Made by a program: the position numbers and the translations under genes
Assembly (NCBI GenBank): GCA_021234155.1
Contig: JAJEKV010000054.1
Coordinates: 2,955,702-3,019,701, forward strand
Length of the DNA: 64,000 nt
Origin: Isoetes taiwanensis
Taxonomy: Eukaryota > Streptophyta > Lycopodiopsida > Isoetales > Isoetaceae
Direction: 5' to 3'
The notes under the pieces: generated by a model
Seen by the model: only the letters and a program-made list of their open reading frames with translations
Database searches by the model: none
What the model was told of the DNA's origin: nothing
Shown: positions 33,914 to 45,486 of the stretch, one piece after another
Position numbering within the stretch: the first letter of the stretch is position 1
Layout: every line of letters begins with the position of its first letter

Positions 33914-34330
33914 AGAAGGGGGATAGTGTGATGACTATATGGGTCTTATACTCGTATGTACAAATATAGCCATTACATGGATGCAAAAAAGTAGTTGCAC
34001 GAGACAAGGTTCAAACTTGCAACTTTCTACAAGCCATATACCTTTGCCAACTACGCTACCTATTATCCTTGACGATATTCTCTTGCATCATCCACATATG
34101 CGTAGCAGCTTTCAAGAGGTTCTAGAACATTCCAGAACCTACGTTTACGTGTGACACTTGGCAAGATCTCATCCGTTGAAGTGGCATCATCTGGACCATT
34201 GATTTACATATATAAGAAAGAGCCTCATTCTTGTCGAACCATTCTAGTTCAATGCCAGTTTTGACCTTCTAGGCATCTATTTCGTGTTCCTCTTTGCTTT
34301 GGGACCTTTGTGTTCTTGATTATTCATCAT
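33914..34330 (+). repeat. Polypurine tract and 3' LTR
   Basis: AGAAGGGGGA (33914-33923) is a good polypurine tract. The LTR then appears to start TGTGATGAC at 33927. A TATA-like ACATATATAAGAAAG lies near 34207, as expected for an LTR promoter. The right end is approximate because no 5' LTR is available for comparison. Confidence 0.65.
33990..34062 (-). other. tRNA-like pol III promoter boxes (SINE-like) inside the LTR
   Basis: On the minus strand TAGCGTAGTTGG (34058-34047) fits the A box and GTTTGAACC (34016-34008) is one base from the B box, with about 31 nt between them. This is the layout of tRNA-derived SINE heads. No cloverleaf is formed, so it is not a tRNA gene. It is opposite in direction to the LTR. 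Confidence 0.55.
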
Positions 34331-34415
34331 ATATCAGATTCTTCACCGATTTTGGCATATTCCTTGCATTATTTCTCACGTATTTTCCATGCATTTTCCT
34401 TGTTTTCGAGTAGGT

Positions 34416-35206
34416 TCATGGCAGGTCCTTATGTTCAACAAGGACATATGCATCTATTTGACGAAGCAGATAGAACTGTGATCTATGGCAGCGAGTTCAA
34501 CATTGAATACAATTCAAAGCATTCTGTGTTCATGGCAACTGTGCCCCTCATTCCGCAGACCAAAACTGGAGCTTTACATCCGCCATAGCTTTGCTGCTAC
34601 TTCTGATGGATAGTAAGCAAGCACAAAAGGGTATTGAATGGAATTTAGGGAAGCAGGAAGGTTTACAGTTATACAATAACCACCATTTCAGTGGCCATGG
34701 CCTTCAGAGGAGAGATTCATATCCATAAGCATAGTATACATGAGGTTGCTAAGCCGAATCTTCTTGGCGGCCTTCTCGAAGAAATACCTCCGATGGCTCG
34801 GGGGTAAGCTTATGCGGCAAGCTCTGGTGGAGAGATGAATCAACCAGTATCATTGAGGGCTTGGCACTATACTGCATTCAAGAATAGCAGAGGTAGATTT
34901 TGGTTGAATCAAACTTTGCAAACAGAGACCTAGTTAGGTTTTTGCAGTTCTGTGCTAGCATTCGTGCCGGGAACTACCTGTCTGGAAGTTGGATTCTTTA
35001 TTTATTGACTATTTTTTGTTTTGATTGTGTTATGGGATGTTGCCCATACATTTTTTTCCCAAACCAAAAAACAACATCTTCCATAACAAGACCTATGCAA
35101 TTAAATTGAGAAAAAACCACTTCCTATTTTTTAATTTAGCGGACTAAGTTTAGCATTATTTGTTTTTTAATTTATCTACCATTAGAGTTTAGCTTTGATA
35201 TTTTTT
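34416..35206 (+). other. Unresolved region with an exon-like open frame
   Basis: After an AG at about 34413, a frame from 34420 reads MAGPYVQQGHMHLFDEAD to about 34588. I do not recognise it. It could be a host-gene piece. The rest of the stretch (34600-35200) is AT-rich without a readable gene, and its right part shares the motif CCATTAGAGTTTAG and GCGGACTAAG with the MITE at 39311-39774. Confidence 0.35.
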
Positions 35207-35333
35207 GGGTCGCCCCTAGGGGGCAAACCCTTGTTTATGTGGGGTTTTGGCATATCCTAGGTATATGCTAGAATATCCTAGGTATATGCTGGTGACTGCT
35301 CCAAACCCCCCTATTTCCTGTAAACTCTCGGTC
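35207..35333 (+). repeat. CCTAGG-palindrome dispersed repeat, copy 2
   Basis: Starts GGGTCGCCCCTAGGGGGC, has two CCTAGGTATATGCT(A/G) motifs and ends CCTGTAAACTCTCGGTC. It is homologous to 22148-22263 and to the inverted copy at 45200-45330. Confidence 0.78.
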
Positions 35334-35815
35334 AGATGTAAAGAACTCCACGACTCCTTGCAACCAGGAAATGTAGCCAGCCTTGGAAGAGAAGAATGCT
35401 TACAGATGCAGGGCCTGCTTGCCAAGCTTAACTACCCCTCTGCAAGTTTGGAGGTTCTGATTGTCAGACCAATACCAGGCACTGGGAATCTGGGGCCATC
35501 CACCATGATGTAGAAAACTTCCCTTGTGAGTTTACCATCTCAGGTTCGTCCAGACATGGTTCTGCACGTTTTAGGATCTTATGTGCATCGACAAATGGGT
35601 TTGAATGTTTACATTGCAGATCCAACCTGTAGTCTGATTCATGATGTTTGCATAAGACTGCGGGACTTATTCCAATTGAAGCCAAGGTCTATACAAGATC
35701 TTCCAATCGTAGAAAATCAAAGGACACTCAAAGAACATAGATGTTTGCAACTTTTCATTCTAGTTATGCTCTCCCGAGAGGCTTTGGATTCATGGGTAAA
35801 TAATTACAAATGCAG

Positions 35816-36036
35816 GCTTCTATTCAGTCCCTTTCGAGCCTTGTCCGCACAATTGTGGAGAGCAAGCAGTCCAATGAACTTCCCTCGGTGAGATACATCT
35901 ATCATCTTCTAAACCGAAATAAATATACAATATACATGTTTAAGCTTGTGTTATGCAGACGATTGACATCATTATTAAGAGAATCATAGAGGAATTTGAA
36001 GGCCGCCCTTTATCGCAAGGAGAACAGCCAAGAAAG
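35816..36036 (+). pseudogene. Kinesin-14-like gene fragment (two exons)
   Basis: The exon at 35816-35887 reads ASIQSLSSLVRTIVESK and ends ELPS. The exon at 35959-36036 reads TIDIIIKRIIEEFEGRP and ends QPRK. They join in phase 0 across a 71-bp GT-AG intron. The pattern (short helix, E-L/I-P, then hydrophobic heptads ending EEFE.R) resembles the linker between the calponin-homology and coiled-coil parts of plant KIN-14 kinesins. I see no motor domain or calponin-homology exon in the neighbourhood. The assignment rests on this short stretch only. Other exon-like pieces near 36450-36510 (RFVMVDGPIHNHAIHDW) and 36785-36897 could belong to the same locus. Confidence 0.35.
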
Positions 36037-36039
36037 GTG

Positions 36040-38830
36040 TTCTAACTGCTTTTTTTGCCTTTCATTTGTGTAATTTTCTTCGCCTTTAATTGGCACATTG
36101 ATTGACAAGTCTATCACCATCGAAAACAACACATAACCAAGAAAAACTTCTAAAGTTGAACGAGGTTAAGGCCCCTGTTTTGCTTATGCGGGAAACGGTT
36201 GAGGTATTGTTTTCGACTTAAATGCTTTCTTTTTTTACTTTACATCAAATGAGCATGACGACCATTGTTTATTGCAACTATGATAGTTATTGTTTCAAAG
36301 AATCACATAGCCGAGATTTGTAGGCGCTTTGATAATGTGGTGCTATCCTCGCGACGCCGGTCATAGCCACCATTGCGGTTAGCATCTTATTACTCTAGTT
36401 TTTGCTTTGATTCCGGTCAGGGTAACATCCTTTCGGTTCATGCAGAGATTTGTTATGGTTGATGGGCCTATTCACAACCATGCAATTCATGACTGGGGTG
36501 AGCTGTAGTAATTTCTTCAGTAATTGTTTCTTTATAGTGAAGAACTACTTTAGTTACTTCCCGCAGAGATTACACTATTGTTTGCGGTTGATAACTAGCT
36601 TGCGGCATTAATTGGCGCCTATATATACAATGTGTTCGTCATTTTCCGGATAGGCTTGCATCATATTGTCATTTGCACACTTAACATAAAAGGAAAGAAA
36701 TCATATGCATGCATACTAATTTGAATGTTGTAGTCGCAGATCCGGGAATGGATACGAGATATTGCATGGGGCAATTAAAAGGATATTGAGATGGAGCTTT
36801 GCACCACAAACTTTAAAGATTGCCTCGCTAAAGTGGACAAATGGTTCGCACATTACAATGAAGATATAAAGCTGAATAATGGGAAGGCACACATGAGGTA
36901 AAATTTATAGTCCGAGCTTATGCACTTAGAAATCTTTTGCTAGTGCAAAGGTCTGAGATAGATTTTAGTTGCAATGTTTAACATTCAAATAGTGCGAAGA
37001 AACCAAGTGTGTAAAATCTTGAAACATTGTAGACGGATCCTTAGAAGGATTCAATTTCAATGAGATTTTGCATTGGCGATTCTCGCCCAGTTTGGGTTAT
37101 TAATTGCAAAGCTCGGTGGATGATTCTTTGCATCATGAATTATTTTGCAATGATTACATGTCCGCTTCCCCGTCGCCGCCGCATGTCCGAAAGTACATGT
37201 TTATTTTTGTGTCCCTTTTTTCATTAAATGCGCAATATTAATTATTCACTATTGCTTGCTAGACATTCGCGGTAACCGAGAAAAAAAATGCATGGTATTT
37301 TCAGAACATGTTTGACAGTAGAAGCCACGTTGGGAAACGATTTTTGCAACCAGTGTTGACCTTGAAATCCCATCCTTTTTCTAGTGTTTAGCTTTGAGTA
37401 TTTTGAAGCCATCAATTTGCATGCAGACATGTGAGCATGGCCAAGACAGTGTGCGTGACAGGTGCTTCATTGCTAAGACCACTCGTTATGGACGTTGTGA
37501 AGCATTTTTCTTTTTTGTCAAGGCCGTTCATTTCTGAGGAGTTATCTTAGGAGAGAAGCCATTTGCTAGGTGTTTGGCTATAATACGGGATTGGGCGGCC
37601 ATGGCGTTATTTTCACTGTTTGACCGGACTTTGAAGACAATTCCGGCTGAGCGGAACGTTCTTTGGCGCCTTGCAGTGGTGTGTGGTGGTTTCGTAGGTG
37701 CAGGTGTGTATATCATGGTATTAGGTTGTAGTCCCACCGCCTGGCAAACTGCGCTAATCCAAAACTGTTGGTATTTTGGCTGCCTGCTATACATGCATAG
37801 GATTACTAGACAATTTCGAGCTATGCAAGGGACATTCTTGGAAGAATGGGAAATATTTCTGTGCTTGGATCATAAAGTGATAAATTATTACGTTCAAGGA
37901 GGGCAGATTGGTACATATATTTGTTTGAGGATAGCAAAAATATTCTGTGAAGCCTTTTGCAATATAAATATGGTAAATTACTGCATAGAGGAGTAGGTTT
38001 GAACTAGAAAACACACACACCACATTTGTTGCAAAAGGATGAATCTGAGCTTTTCCAGATTGTAGAATTATCCGATGCTTTCAAATTAATGCCCCCATCG
38101 CCGAATTGCCGAGATGTTTGCTCCTCGCATGTTAGTATTCCATTTTATGACGGAAGCAACCAAGATCCGCAAATCCCCCTGTACAATTAAACAGAGTAAT
38201 TTTTGCCCCTCGATTTGCTGATATGTTTTGTGTGCAAAAAAACCTTAAATTGCCTTCACTCCTTGAGATCGGGAGAATTTAATATGAATCGATAACATAA
38301 CTAGCAGAAATAACTATGTTATTCACGCATGCAACAAAACCCTACAACTGTTACCTTTGTGGGCCGGTTTGCTCTATCGATTCTGCGAACACAATGTTTA
38401 GCAAATATTTGTTGTTGTTTCTAGGTGATTTTGACGCTACCATTGAGTTGTTTTTGGAGAGGTTCAAGATTCTTCCCGTCGACGCTGGTTATTGTTCACA
38501 AGGCGATCCTCGCAGAGAAGCAAAGACGCATGGAATTTGCTAAAGTACTTTCTGAGATGGGGAGGTGAATGTTAGGATCAAAATTACAATCCTGATTATA
38601 TTTGGTTAGGATCAAAATTATATTTGGTTAGGTTATAACATTATCAAATTCAAAGACAAATCCAATACGTAACTTAAATGATAAAGATTCGCTTATATTA
38701 ATAGCAGCTAAATTTGCAAAACGACACTAAATTCCTCCACACATTGCCACCTTCAAGTGAACACTATATATGCTCGTCTATGGTCGCTCCAGTAGCAATG
38801 GCCGATGTCGCAAAAGGCAGGCTTGAAGTT
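36040..38830. other. No confidently recognised gene
   Basis: Contains exon-like pieces without identifiable family: RFVMVDGPIHNHAIHDW (about 36450-36505), DIEMELCTTNFKDCLAKVD (about 36783-36840), and an open frame of 140 codons at plus 37574-37996 with Trp/Cys-rich content typical of chance frames. IELFLERFKILPVDAGYC occurs near 38440-38495. None gives enough for a functional statement. Confidence 0.35.
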
Positions 38831-38843
38831 TGTCCAGATATGG

Positions 38844-39195
38844 TCAAGCAAAGATCTTGCCGCGGAGGGATGATTGGGCATTCACTTGTTGGACATGGCC
38901 GGGCATCGTGGCCTGTAACACCGCGATGATGTTGTTTTGTCGCAGGGCATCTATGTTGAAATCTCCCATGAGGACAGTCCTAGCAGCATTGGCTCCAAGC
39001 GTGGATTGCAATGTTGAACTCTCAGCAATCGCTCTAATATTGTCAAGGAATTGCTGCATGCTCCCGCCGTGGTGCCTATATATATTTGTCGTGTGTAGCA
39101 TGGTTCCCGTGGTGCGATCTCGAAACGTGGCAACGATAGCTGTCACAGAGAGCTCCGTAACGAGTTGGTGGTTGAGAAGCTCGAGCCTGTCGATG
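38844..39195 (-). pseudogene. Endonuclease/exonuclease/phosphatase (EEP) domain fragment of a mobile element
   Basis: The minus-strand frame contains VATFRDRTTGTMLHTTNIYR, GSMQQFLDNI and TVLMGDFNIDALRQNN. The GDFN(I/L)D motif with an upstream N-x-Y-R strand is the hallmark of apurinic-type endonuclease domains as found in non-LTR retrotransposons and in some Helitron or PIF1-associated proteins. Only the middle and end of the domain are present, with no reverse transcriptase or helicase next to it. The frame runs out at a microsatellite (39208-39238) just upstream, and the right side is a MITE. Which element class it came from cannot be settled here. Confidence 0.6.
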
Positions 39196-39207
39196 TCGTA
39201 AAGTAAA

Positions 39208-39238
39208 ATGCAAATGCAAATGCGAATGCGAATGCGTA
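39208..39238. repeat. Hexanucleotide microsatellite
   Basis: ATGCAA / ATGCGA units repeated about five times. It gives an Arg/Ile alternating string in the frame of the endonuclease fragment. Confidence 0.9.
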
Positions 39239-39310
39239 ACATCACCTTCACAAAATGTCAATGTCTTAAAATAGCAATTTCGATATACTCTATTGTCTAC
39301 AACTACAACA

Positions 39311-39774
39311 TAAGCCATTTCACTCTTCGGCCATGGAGGGCAACCCTCCGTGCGCAGCACCTTGTTTGTATAATTTGTGTGCCATTGGAGTTTAGCGGAC
39401 TAAGCTTCACTTTATGTGCCATTATAATTTTGTATAATTTGTGTGCCATTGGAGTTTAGCGGACTAAGCTTCACTTTATGTGCCATTAGAATTTTGTATA
39501 ATTTGTGTGACATTGGAGTTTAGCGGACTAAGCTTCACTTTATGGCTCCATTACACAGTTTTGTGTGCCATTATAGTTTAGCAGACTAAGTTGGTATTGG
39601 AAAAATTGAAAACGAAATAGACTTTTACTTATATCTTACTTATATCTATAGAAATGAACATAAAAAATAAAAAATTCTATTATCTTACTTATATCTATAG
39701 AAGTGAACATAAAAAATAAACAAGGTGCTGCGCACGGAGGGTTGCCCTCTGTGACCCGAGAGTGAAATGGCTTA
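39311..39774. mobile_element. MITE with ~55-bp inverted repeats and an internal tandem array
   Basis: The left end TAAGCCATTTCACTCT (39311-39326) and right end AGAGTGAAATGGCTTA (39759-39774) are exact complements. The inverted similarity continues inward through GGAGGGCAACCCTCCGTGCG and GCAGCACCTTGTTT, for about 55 bp in total. The outermost TAA/TTA may be a palindromic target duplication (TTA or TA). Inside are three 63-64-bp tandem units starting at 39368, 39432 and 39495, each with GTATAATTTGTGTG and TTTAGCGGACTAAGCTTCAC. No coding capacity. It probably needs a transposase in trans. Confidence 0.88.
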
Positions 39775-42060
39775 AATCACACTTCAAAGTCATGTTTTCG
39801 AGCATATACTGACATATACTTCGAATATGCCACAAACCCACATGGATGAGGGTTTTTTCCCTTAGGGGCAACGCAAAAAACTGGACTGAAACATATCAGT
39901 GGAATGCTATTTCCATGCCCAATTCATAATTCATAAGGCAAGGCATTCAAATACGCTAATAACTCGCAAATTGAATGTTCCAAATAGGAAAAAGAAACAC
40001 AATCCATTGATTCCATTCAAACCTTGAAGATATCGAAAGACGAGAAGCAAGAATGATGATTTCGTTGGTCTTTTAGTTTTCTTTATCGGGGCTCAACACA
40101 TGCACGCACTGTAGCCCAGTTCTCCAAGATTCAAGGAATTCGAATTTTTATTGCTATTTTTGTTTTCTAAATTTGAAATTGCCTCCAAGATTTCCAACCA
40201 CCTTTATTGATTTTAGTACTAAATTGGGGGACAAAAGGGACATCGAAAATGAGACACCCTAGTGTGCAGACATTTGTTTGGTTCTAAAACTACAAGGTTG
40301 AATCCATTATTAATGTTCGACATTTTATGGTAGAGTATATCTCTCAATTTTGAATGGCGTGGAAGACGATCTTGAATATGTGGAATACCAAAGTGTAATT
40401 ATAATGGCTAAGAGATAGCCATGAAGCAACCACCATCCATGAGTATTCATGTTCACAATGAATATATTACATCCAAGAGGCCCTTACAATCTATAAGGTA
40501 CTCTAATTATTAGCCAGATAACTTTATTTATACTTACTCCATATATCATAACCATCATAATTGTATTTAAAGGCACCGATTTAAATGAAGTGTTTAAAAT
40601 AATCCCAGCTATGTAAAACTGCCTTCTTAATGAATGACCCATAATCATTTTCTTTGCCAAGGCTTGTATCATGAATCTATGTTTTTGTTTCTAGCATTTT
40701 CTTCAAGCCAATGTGGTTGTTTAGAACTTGGCGATATCAAACATATGGCAAAGAAATCGTAATCACGTTGCTTGCCTAGGAGTAACAATTTACTTCTTAT
40801 ATTCTATGATATAACAATAACCTTAGCTACAAGGCTTTTCTAAAATACTACAAACCACGGAAAGAAATGCCATTATATCCTATACATCTTGTTTAAGGAG
40901 CCTCACCACACTTTGGAGCACATGTTCATGCAATGTGATATGTTTGAAGAAGAGTTAAACAACACCCACAATTCAAAATCATCTACTTGTACTAAACCAT
41001 TAATTGTTGCAGGTTGGCTAGTTTGAAAGGCTGATTTGCTTCAAAACGCACTCCAACTCTTTATAGTTGCATTCATTATGTTTTATGGCCCTCCCTTTCA
41101 CTAGCTGGAAATCTATCCATTCATACTGTGTATCTTTATCATCTGCTCAACACATGTGAGCCAATGCTCCACACTTCTCGCAAATCACAAATGCTTGCTA
41201 CCTTCAGGGTATAGAGCAAAGAGCCTAAGCCCAAAAGAAACTAGAGGCAATATCCAAAAACAATATATGACAAAAAAAGAAACAAGAAGAAAACAAGAAC
41301 AAGAAAAGGGAGCACTAAACATAATCCAACCATGATTCTGAGGCTATTGATCACAAATAAGAGCAGTGCTCCTCCTATACACTGCCAAACTTCTTCTGGA
41401 TCCTGGCCTCTCGCATCTTGCACAACTCCCCACATCGACTAGTTAAATCCACGGAGATGAGGTCTTCTTGCACCGAGAAATTTGTGAGCTTGAGGTAACC
41501 ATGCGAATAATGAGACAATGGGAAAGTCATTGCATGGTGGAGACATGACCAAACTGAGAACTGGCCGCGCAGCTGTGTCTTGACGGAACTGAAAAAGATT
41601 AATGCTGAACGTCACATGGAATACCAAATTTTATGTCCAACAATGTTGATGTACATAGCACAACAAATAATCGCTATGATATTTAAAAAATTCCCATGGC
41701 AACGGAGACACGCGGTAGCGCAAATATTGTTTTCATTTACAAAGTAGTCATAACAATTCCATTAAGTTTGGGAGTCAAAACTGATACATGGTATGCTCAA
41801 AGCAAATGGAGTCAAAACTGATACATGGTATGCTCAAAGCAAATAACATAACATGTAGTATCAATCAATGAACTTAAGAGATGAAGTACATCAACCCATG
41901 CTCAATGGCTGGGCATTTTATTTATGTATTTATGTAAGATACGTAGCGATTCCACTTGATAAACAGATCCACTTTACTTAAGCGTACAACAGTTCTAGAT
42001 TTAACCATGGTTATTGGGAAGAAGACTTTGTTAATTTTTGTATCCTTACCCGGCCTTTCA
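39775..42060. other. No recognisable gene
   Basis: AT-rich. A diverged inverted copy of the CCTAGG-palindrome repeat may lie at about 39835-39875 (CCCTTAGGGGCAACGC). A 36-bp tandem duplication, GAGTCAAAACTGATACATGG..., sits at 41771-41843. A minus-strand open frame at 41241-41435 is hydrophobic and low-complexity and is not believed. Confidence 0.45.
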
Positions 42061-42077
42061 AGCAATGCAAACATGGC

Positions 42078-43939
42078 TTACCTTACAACATAAGGTGAAG
42101 ACTTCTGCCCAAGAAACTTTTTATTTGCAGGCAGGAAGAGTGCCGCCGCGCCAGCCATCGTTATTTTCAAATGCTTTGAAATAGGAAAAGCTGCGATCAC
42201 GCCTCCTTGAGGAATTTGTCCACTCAAATGGTTATTGGATACGTTGAAGCTAGTTAGTTGTGTCTTCACAAAGACTGCTGGTATTATTCCAAAGAATTGA
42301 ATCTTTGATAAGTCCAATGTCTGAAATTCATTCATCCTCCAGCGTCTGGTCGATCTCCAATATACTCTACACTTGTGAATTCGTTCTCTGATAAATCTAT
42401 TGAAAACACAAAGTCCGCACCACATACCCGGTCTCTTTGTGAAATTAAACCCGATTGTGGCCTTGTAACCTGTTAACATGAAGATCTAGCTAGGAAGCGG
42501 ATGGAATCATTGGAATATCAAAAGAAAACCGATTATTTCCCAGATTCAAATATGCTATAGCATTTGTTGTATTCACTACCCATGCTGGAATCCTTCCTTT
42601 GAGACCGTTATTTTGAAGGCGAGTGCTAGTTATCCATAAAAGTTTTAAGTTCTCCAATTTACCAAGGTCGGGTAAACTTCTGCCGGATTACTTAAGCACG
42701 AGATTTGCGGCTTCTCCAAGCTCGCAACTTTGTAAAGCTCTTTGGAAAGCCACCAGTTAAGGCTAAGCTATCAAATATGAGTTCCCTAAGTTTAACCAAC
42801 TTGCCAAGTGACTCGGAATTACTCCACCAAGAGCACTCTTGAGATGAAGATATCTTAGATCGATAAACCACCAAGCCATGAAGGAACAGAACCTACAAAG
42901 TTATTTCGGACGGATCTAACCTCTGCAGACTTACAAAGATTAGAAAGAGAAGAGGGTATTTCTCCATTTAGTGCGCATCCCTCAAGATTAAGCTATGTCA
43001 ACTCTGAAAGACCTCCAAAACATCTTTGGAATGTTTCTGTCAAATCTTGATTCCCACCAAGACTTAAGTATTCAAATTGCAGAGCTGGGAAGGGATCTTT
43101 TGGCCAAAATTGTTGCCACTTAAATCAAGATGGGCTAAGTTAGAGAGCTTGCCAAGCTGCTCGGGAATCTTCCCATTCAATGCTTCTTTGTGAGAGGTCA
43201 AGGTACTTCAACTTAGATAGATCTCCAAAAAACAAGTGGTATGACTCCATAAACAGAAGTATATGACATAGATAAATAATTCAGATTAGGGAAGGCGATA
43301 TTGTACATCTAGATTGCCTTCTAGATCTTTATTTGTTCCCGGATCTAAAGCCTCAAGCTTTGTAAAATTGGCCATGATGGCGGAGGACTCCAGACCCTCT
43401 TGGCACTGGAGATAAAGGAATTTTAGTTGTGGAAGTTGAGCCAGTTGAATAGGGAAACTCGAGATATTCTAACATATGATAAGTTGAGAAGCTGCAAAGA
43501 TTGGAGTTGGGGAAGGTATTTTGTGACGGGGTTTGAAATTTACTGAGATAAATCCACTTTCAATGTGGCACGAGTAAATGCCATATTCAAGGCAATCATG
43601 TTTCCTCCATCGTAAGACAAAGGAGCAAAGTTAATATCAAAATGAATCCTGAAATAAGTACAAAGTCTGCATAGTTAAAGCATAACAGAGGGTTCAAAGA
43701 GGAAAGAAAAATCTACTGTTACAAGTAATGCCGGTCCATAGACAACAATGCGCACTTTTGTTCCAAGATGGAAGTACTTTACCTTCATCATATCTTAGTT
43801 TAAGACCGGATTTGAAACCTAGAAGTGCGTGCATGTCCGCTTTGTTTACGGCGGTGATAGCCCCTTGCGGATTGGCTGGTAGAAGCAAACAAATGTAAGA
43901 AGGGACAAGCCATAGCCATTGCTTGATTTGTTGATACAT
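42078..43939 (-). pseudogene. Receptor-like protein (extracellular LRR) pseudogene
   Basis: Exon 1 (43939-43717) starts MYQQIKQWLWLVPSYICLLL, a good signal peptide. The LRR N-terminal cap follows, with ADMHALLGFKSGL and CCLWTGITC, then a GT donor. Downstream minus-strand sequence still shows LRRs, such as YLSLGGN, LEGCALNGEIPSSLSNLC and NNFVGSVPSWLGGL, broken by many frameshifts and stops. The last block reads TSFNVSNNHLSGQIPQGG. No kinase domain is seen, so the ancestor was probably a receptor-like protein or a kinase cut before its membrane segment. Such proteins sit in the plasma membrane and sense ligands in defence or development. The intact first exon could still give a short transcript, but the locus is dead as an LRR receptor. 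Confidence 0.78.
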
Positions 43940-44089
43940 TGCCAAAGTATGTAATAGTATGCAAAATTTGCGAGAGAGGATATGGGTTTTAAAGGCAAAA
44001 TGTATAGCTGGCACCCTCCGTTTTACGAAGCAAAATGGAGGCCGTCGTCGGAGGCATGGACTTTCACATCGAGTCTTCGGAAGCAATGT

Positions 44090-45100
44090 GGCGTTATTTA
44101 TTTTGCTAAAGGAAAGCGTTTTTATCTATCTTGTCTATCTGCTGCATTTTTGTCGTGGGATCATTTTACCTCGATTGCTTACAACTATATTAAAAAGCAT
44201 GCAAAGAACACCCCATCACTGTCGGAGAAATGAAATTAACAGATTGAGCGAGAGAAGCCACATGTAAAATAAGGTGACGTTCATATATAAATATCGAGAA
44301 AAGTGAAAAGATGGAACTATACTCAATTAATGCAGGTTCCTCCTTTGTCTACTATAGTTAAAAGGCAAGGGCCCTCAAATTGATACGCCAAGCTTCGGCA
44401 GACTGATTGTGATGCCAAAGGCAATTAGTGAAATGGCTATGGTAAGCATAATAAGAAACCTCTGACCCACAAAAGCTGTTAAAAAGTTATTTTGTGGAAG
44501 AAGCTATAAAACACAGTTGAACTTTTGTCCTTGTTTCAAAACCCATTCTTTGGCATAAACAAAAAAGCCTACGCTATTTTTTCATTCTCGCTTCAAGGAT
44601 TTTTTTTCTCTTAACTAATGCCTATTTTCTTGCAAATGGAAATCTAAGGAAGGTCGCACTGCATGTGAGGATACTCTTGATCGCAAGAGCTTGATGAAGG
44701 TGAGCTCTGGCATGGTTAGCACTTGTCTACCTATGGACGGTATGACTTCTAAGCATTCGTGTTCAAGCCCAAAAGCATTTTATCTCAGTCTACTTTGATT
44801 TTTCTAGTCTCGTCCCATATATACCGCATGACAAAAACAGAGTAAACCAAGCTCCATCTTGCCAAGAACAAATCTAATCTATGCAAAAATGGGTACAAAC
44901 ACGAAGTTCTATAAACATACCGCAGCTGGCCTCTAGCATATGCGAATGCATCAAAGGGCGGCATGGTGATTATTTTGCAATATCTCCCCTCTAAATGCAT
45001 GCTTCAAGACATAGTCACGAACAAATCATTAGTTTTGGTGCCTTCTTCTAGAATATATTTCGGAACAAACAAGATGAAAATTGCTTGGCTTGAAAGCGGT
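44090..45100. other. 5' flank of the LRR pseudogene; no gene recognised
   Basis: AT-rich sequence with only short chance frames on both strands. Confidence 0.4.
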
Positions 45101-45104
45101 TGGA

Positions 45105-45330
45105 GCATCCCCGGATTGAGAATGCGGTGACCGAGAGTTTGAGAGTTTATAGCGAATAGTAGGAGCATCTGGATCCGAATGCGGGATCTAGAACGCAGTG
45201 ACCGAGAGTTTCTGAGGGAATAGGAGGTTTGGAGCAGTCATCAAAGATATCCTAGGTATATTCTAGCATATACCTAGGATATGCCATAAACCCATAAACA
45301 AGGGTTTGCCCCTAGGGGCAACCCAAAAAA
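45105..45330 (-). repeat. CCTAGG-palindrome dispersed repeat, copy 3 (inverted)
   Basis: On the minus strand, from about 45330 down: GGGTTGCCCCTAGGGGC, CATATCCTAGGTATATGC, GAATATACCTAGGATATC, and CAGAAACTCTCGGTC near 45200. The two CCTAGG blocks are inverted and form a stem. Next to it (45105-45200), a GTGACCGAGAGTTT...GGAGCATC segment is present about twice in tandem. Confidence 0.75.
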
Positions 45331-45380
45331 TTCTATAATACAACATAAAATTCCACGTACTATTGCAACATAAAATTGCA

Positions 45381-45475
45381 TGATATTATAGCAAAGTTAT
45401 TACAACATAAATCCATGTTACAACATAAAATTCCATGATATTATAGCAAAGTTATTACAACATAAATCCATGTCC
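45381..45475. repeat. ~50-bp tandem duplication
   Basis: ATGATATTATAGCAAAGTTATTACAACATAAATCCATGT occurs twice (about 45378-45418 and 45432-45472), with ACAACATAAAATTCC between the copies. Confidence 0.85.
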
Positions 45476-45486
45476 AAAATGACAAT

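Larger units (their letters stand above)
29880..34330 (+). mobile_element. Ty3/gypsy (chromovirus-like) LTR retrotransposon, 5'-truncated and degraded
   Basis: Fragments appear in the canonical order gag, protease, reverse transcriptase/RNase H, integrase, chromodomain, polypurine tract, 3' LTR, all on the plus strand. Integrase after RNase H and a chromodomain-like end place it in the chromovirus branch. Every domain carries stops or frameshifts, and a 5' LTR and primer-binding site were not found. It cannot move by itself. The left limit is approximate, since weak gag-like sequence starts near 29880. Confidence 0.85.

Noticed and set aside
37574-37996. 140-codon plus-strand open frame
   Set aside because: No recognisable motif, Trp/Cys-rich chance composition, and overlapping open frames on the other strand.
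38888-38915. CCGGGCATCGTGGCC as another copy of the Helitron hairpin
   Set aside because: It shares only a short core, has no complementary arm and no CTAG end.
41241-41435. Hydrophobic minus-strand frame as a membrane protein
   Set aside because: Leu/Phe/Val run arises from an A-rich simple stretch; no start context or conserved family.
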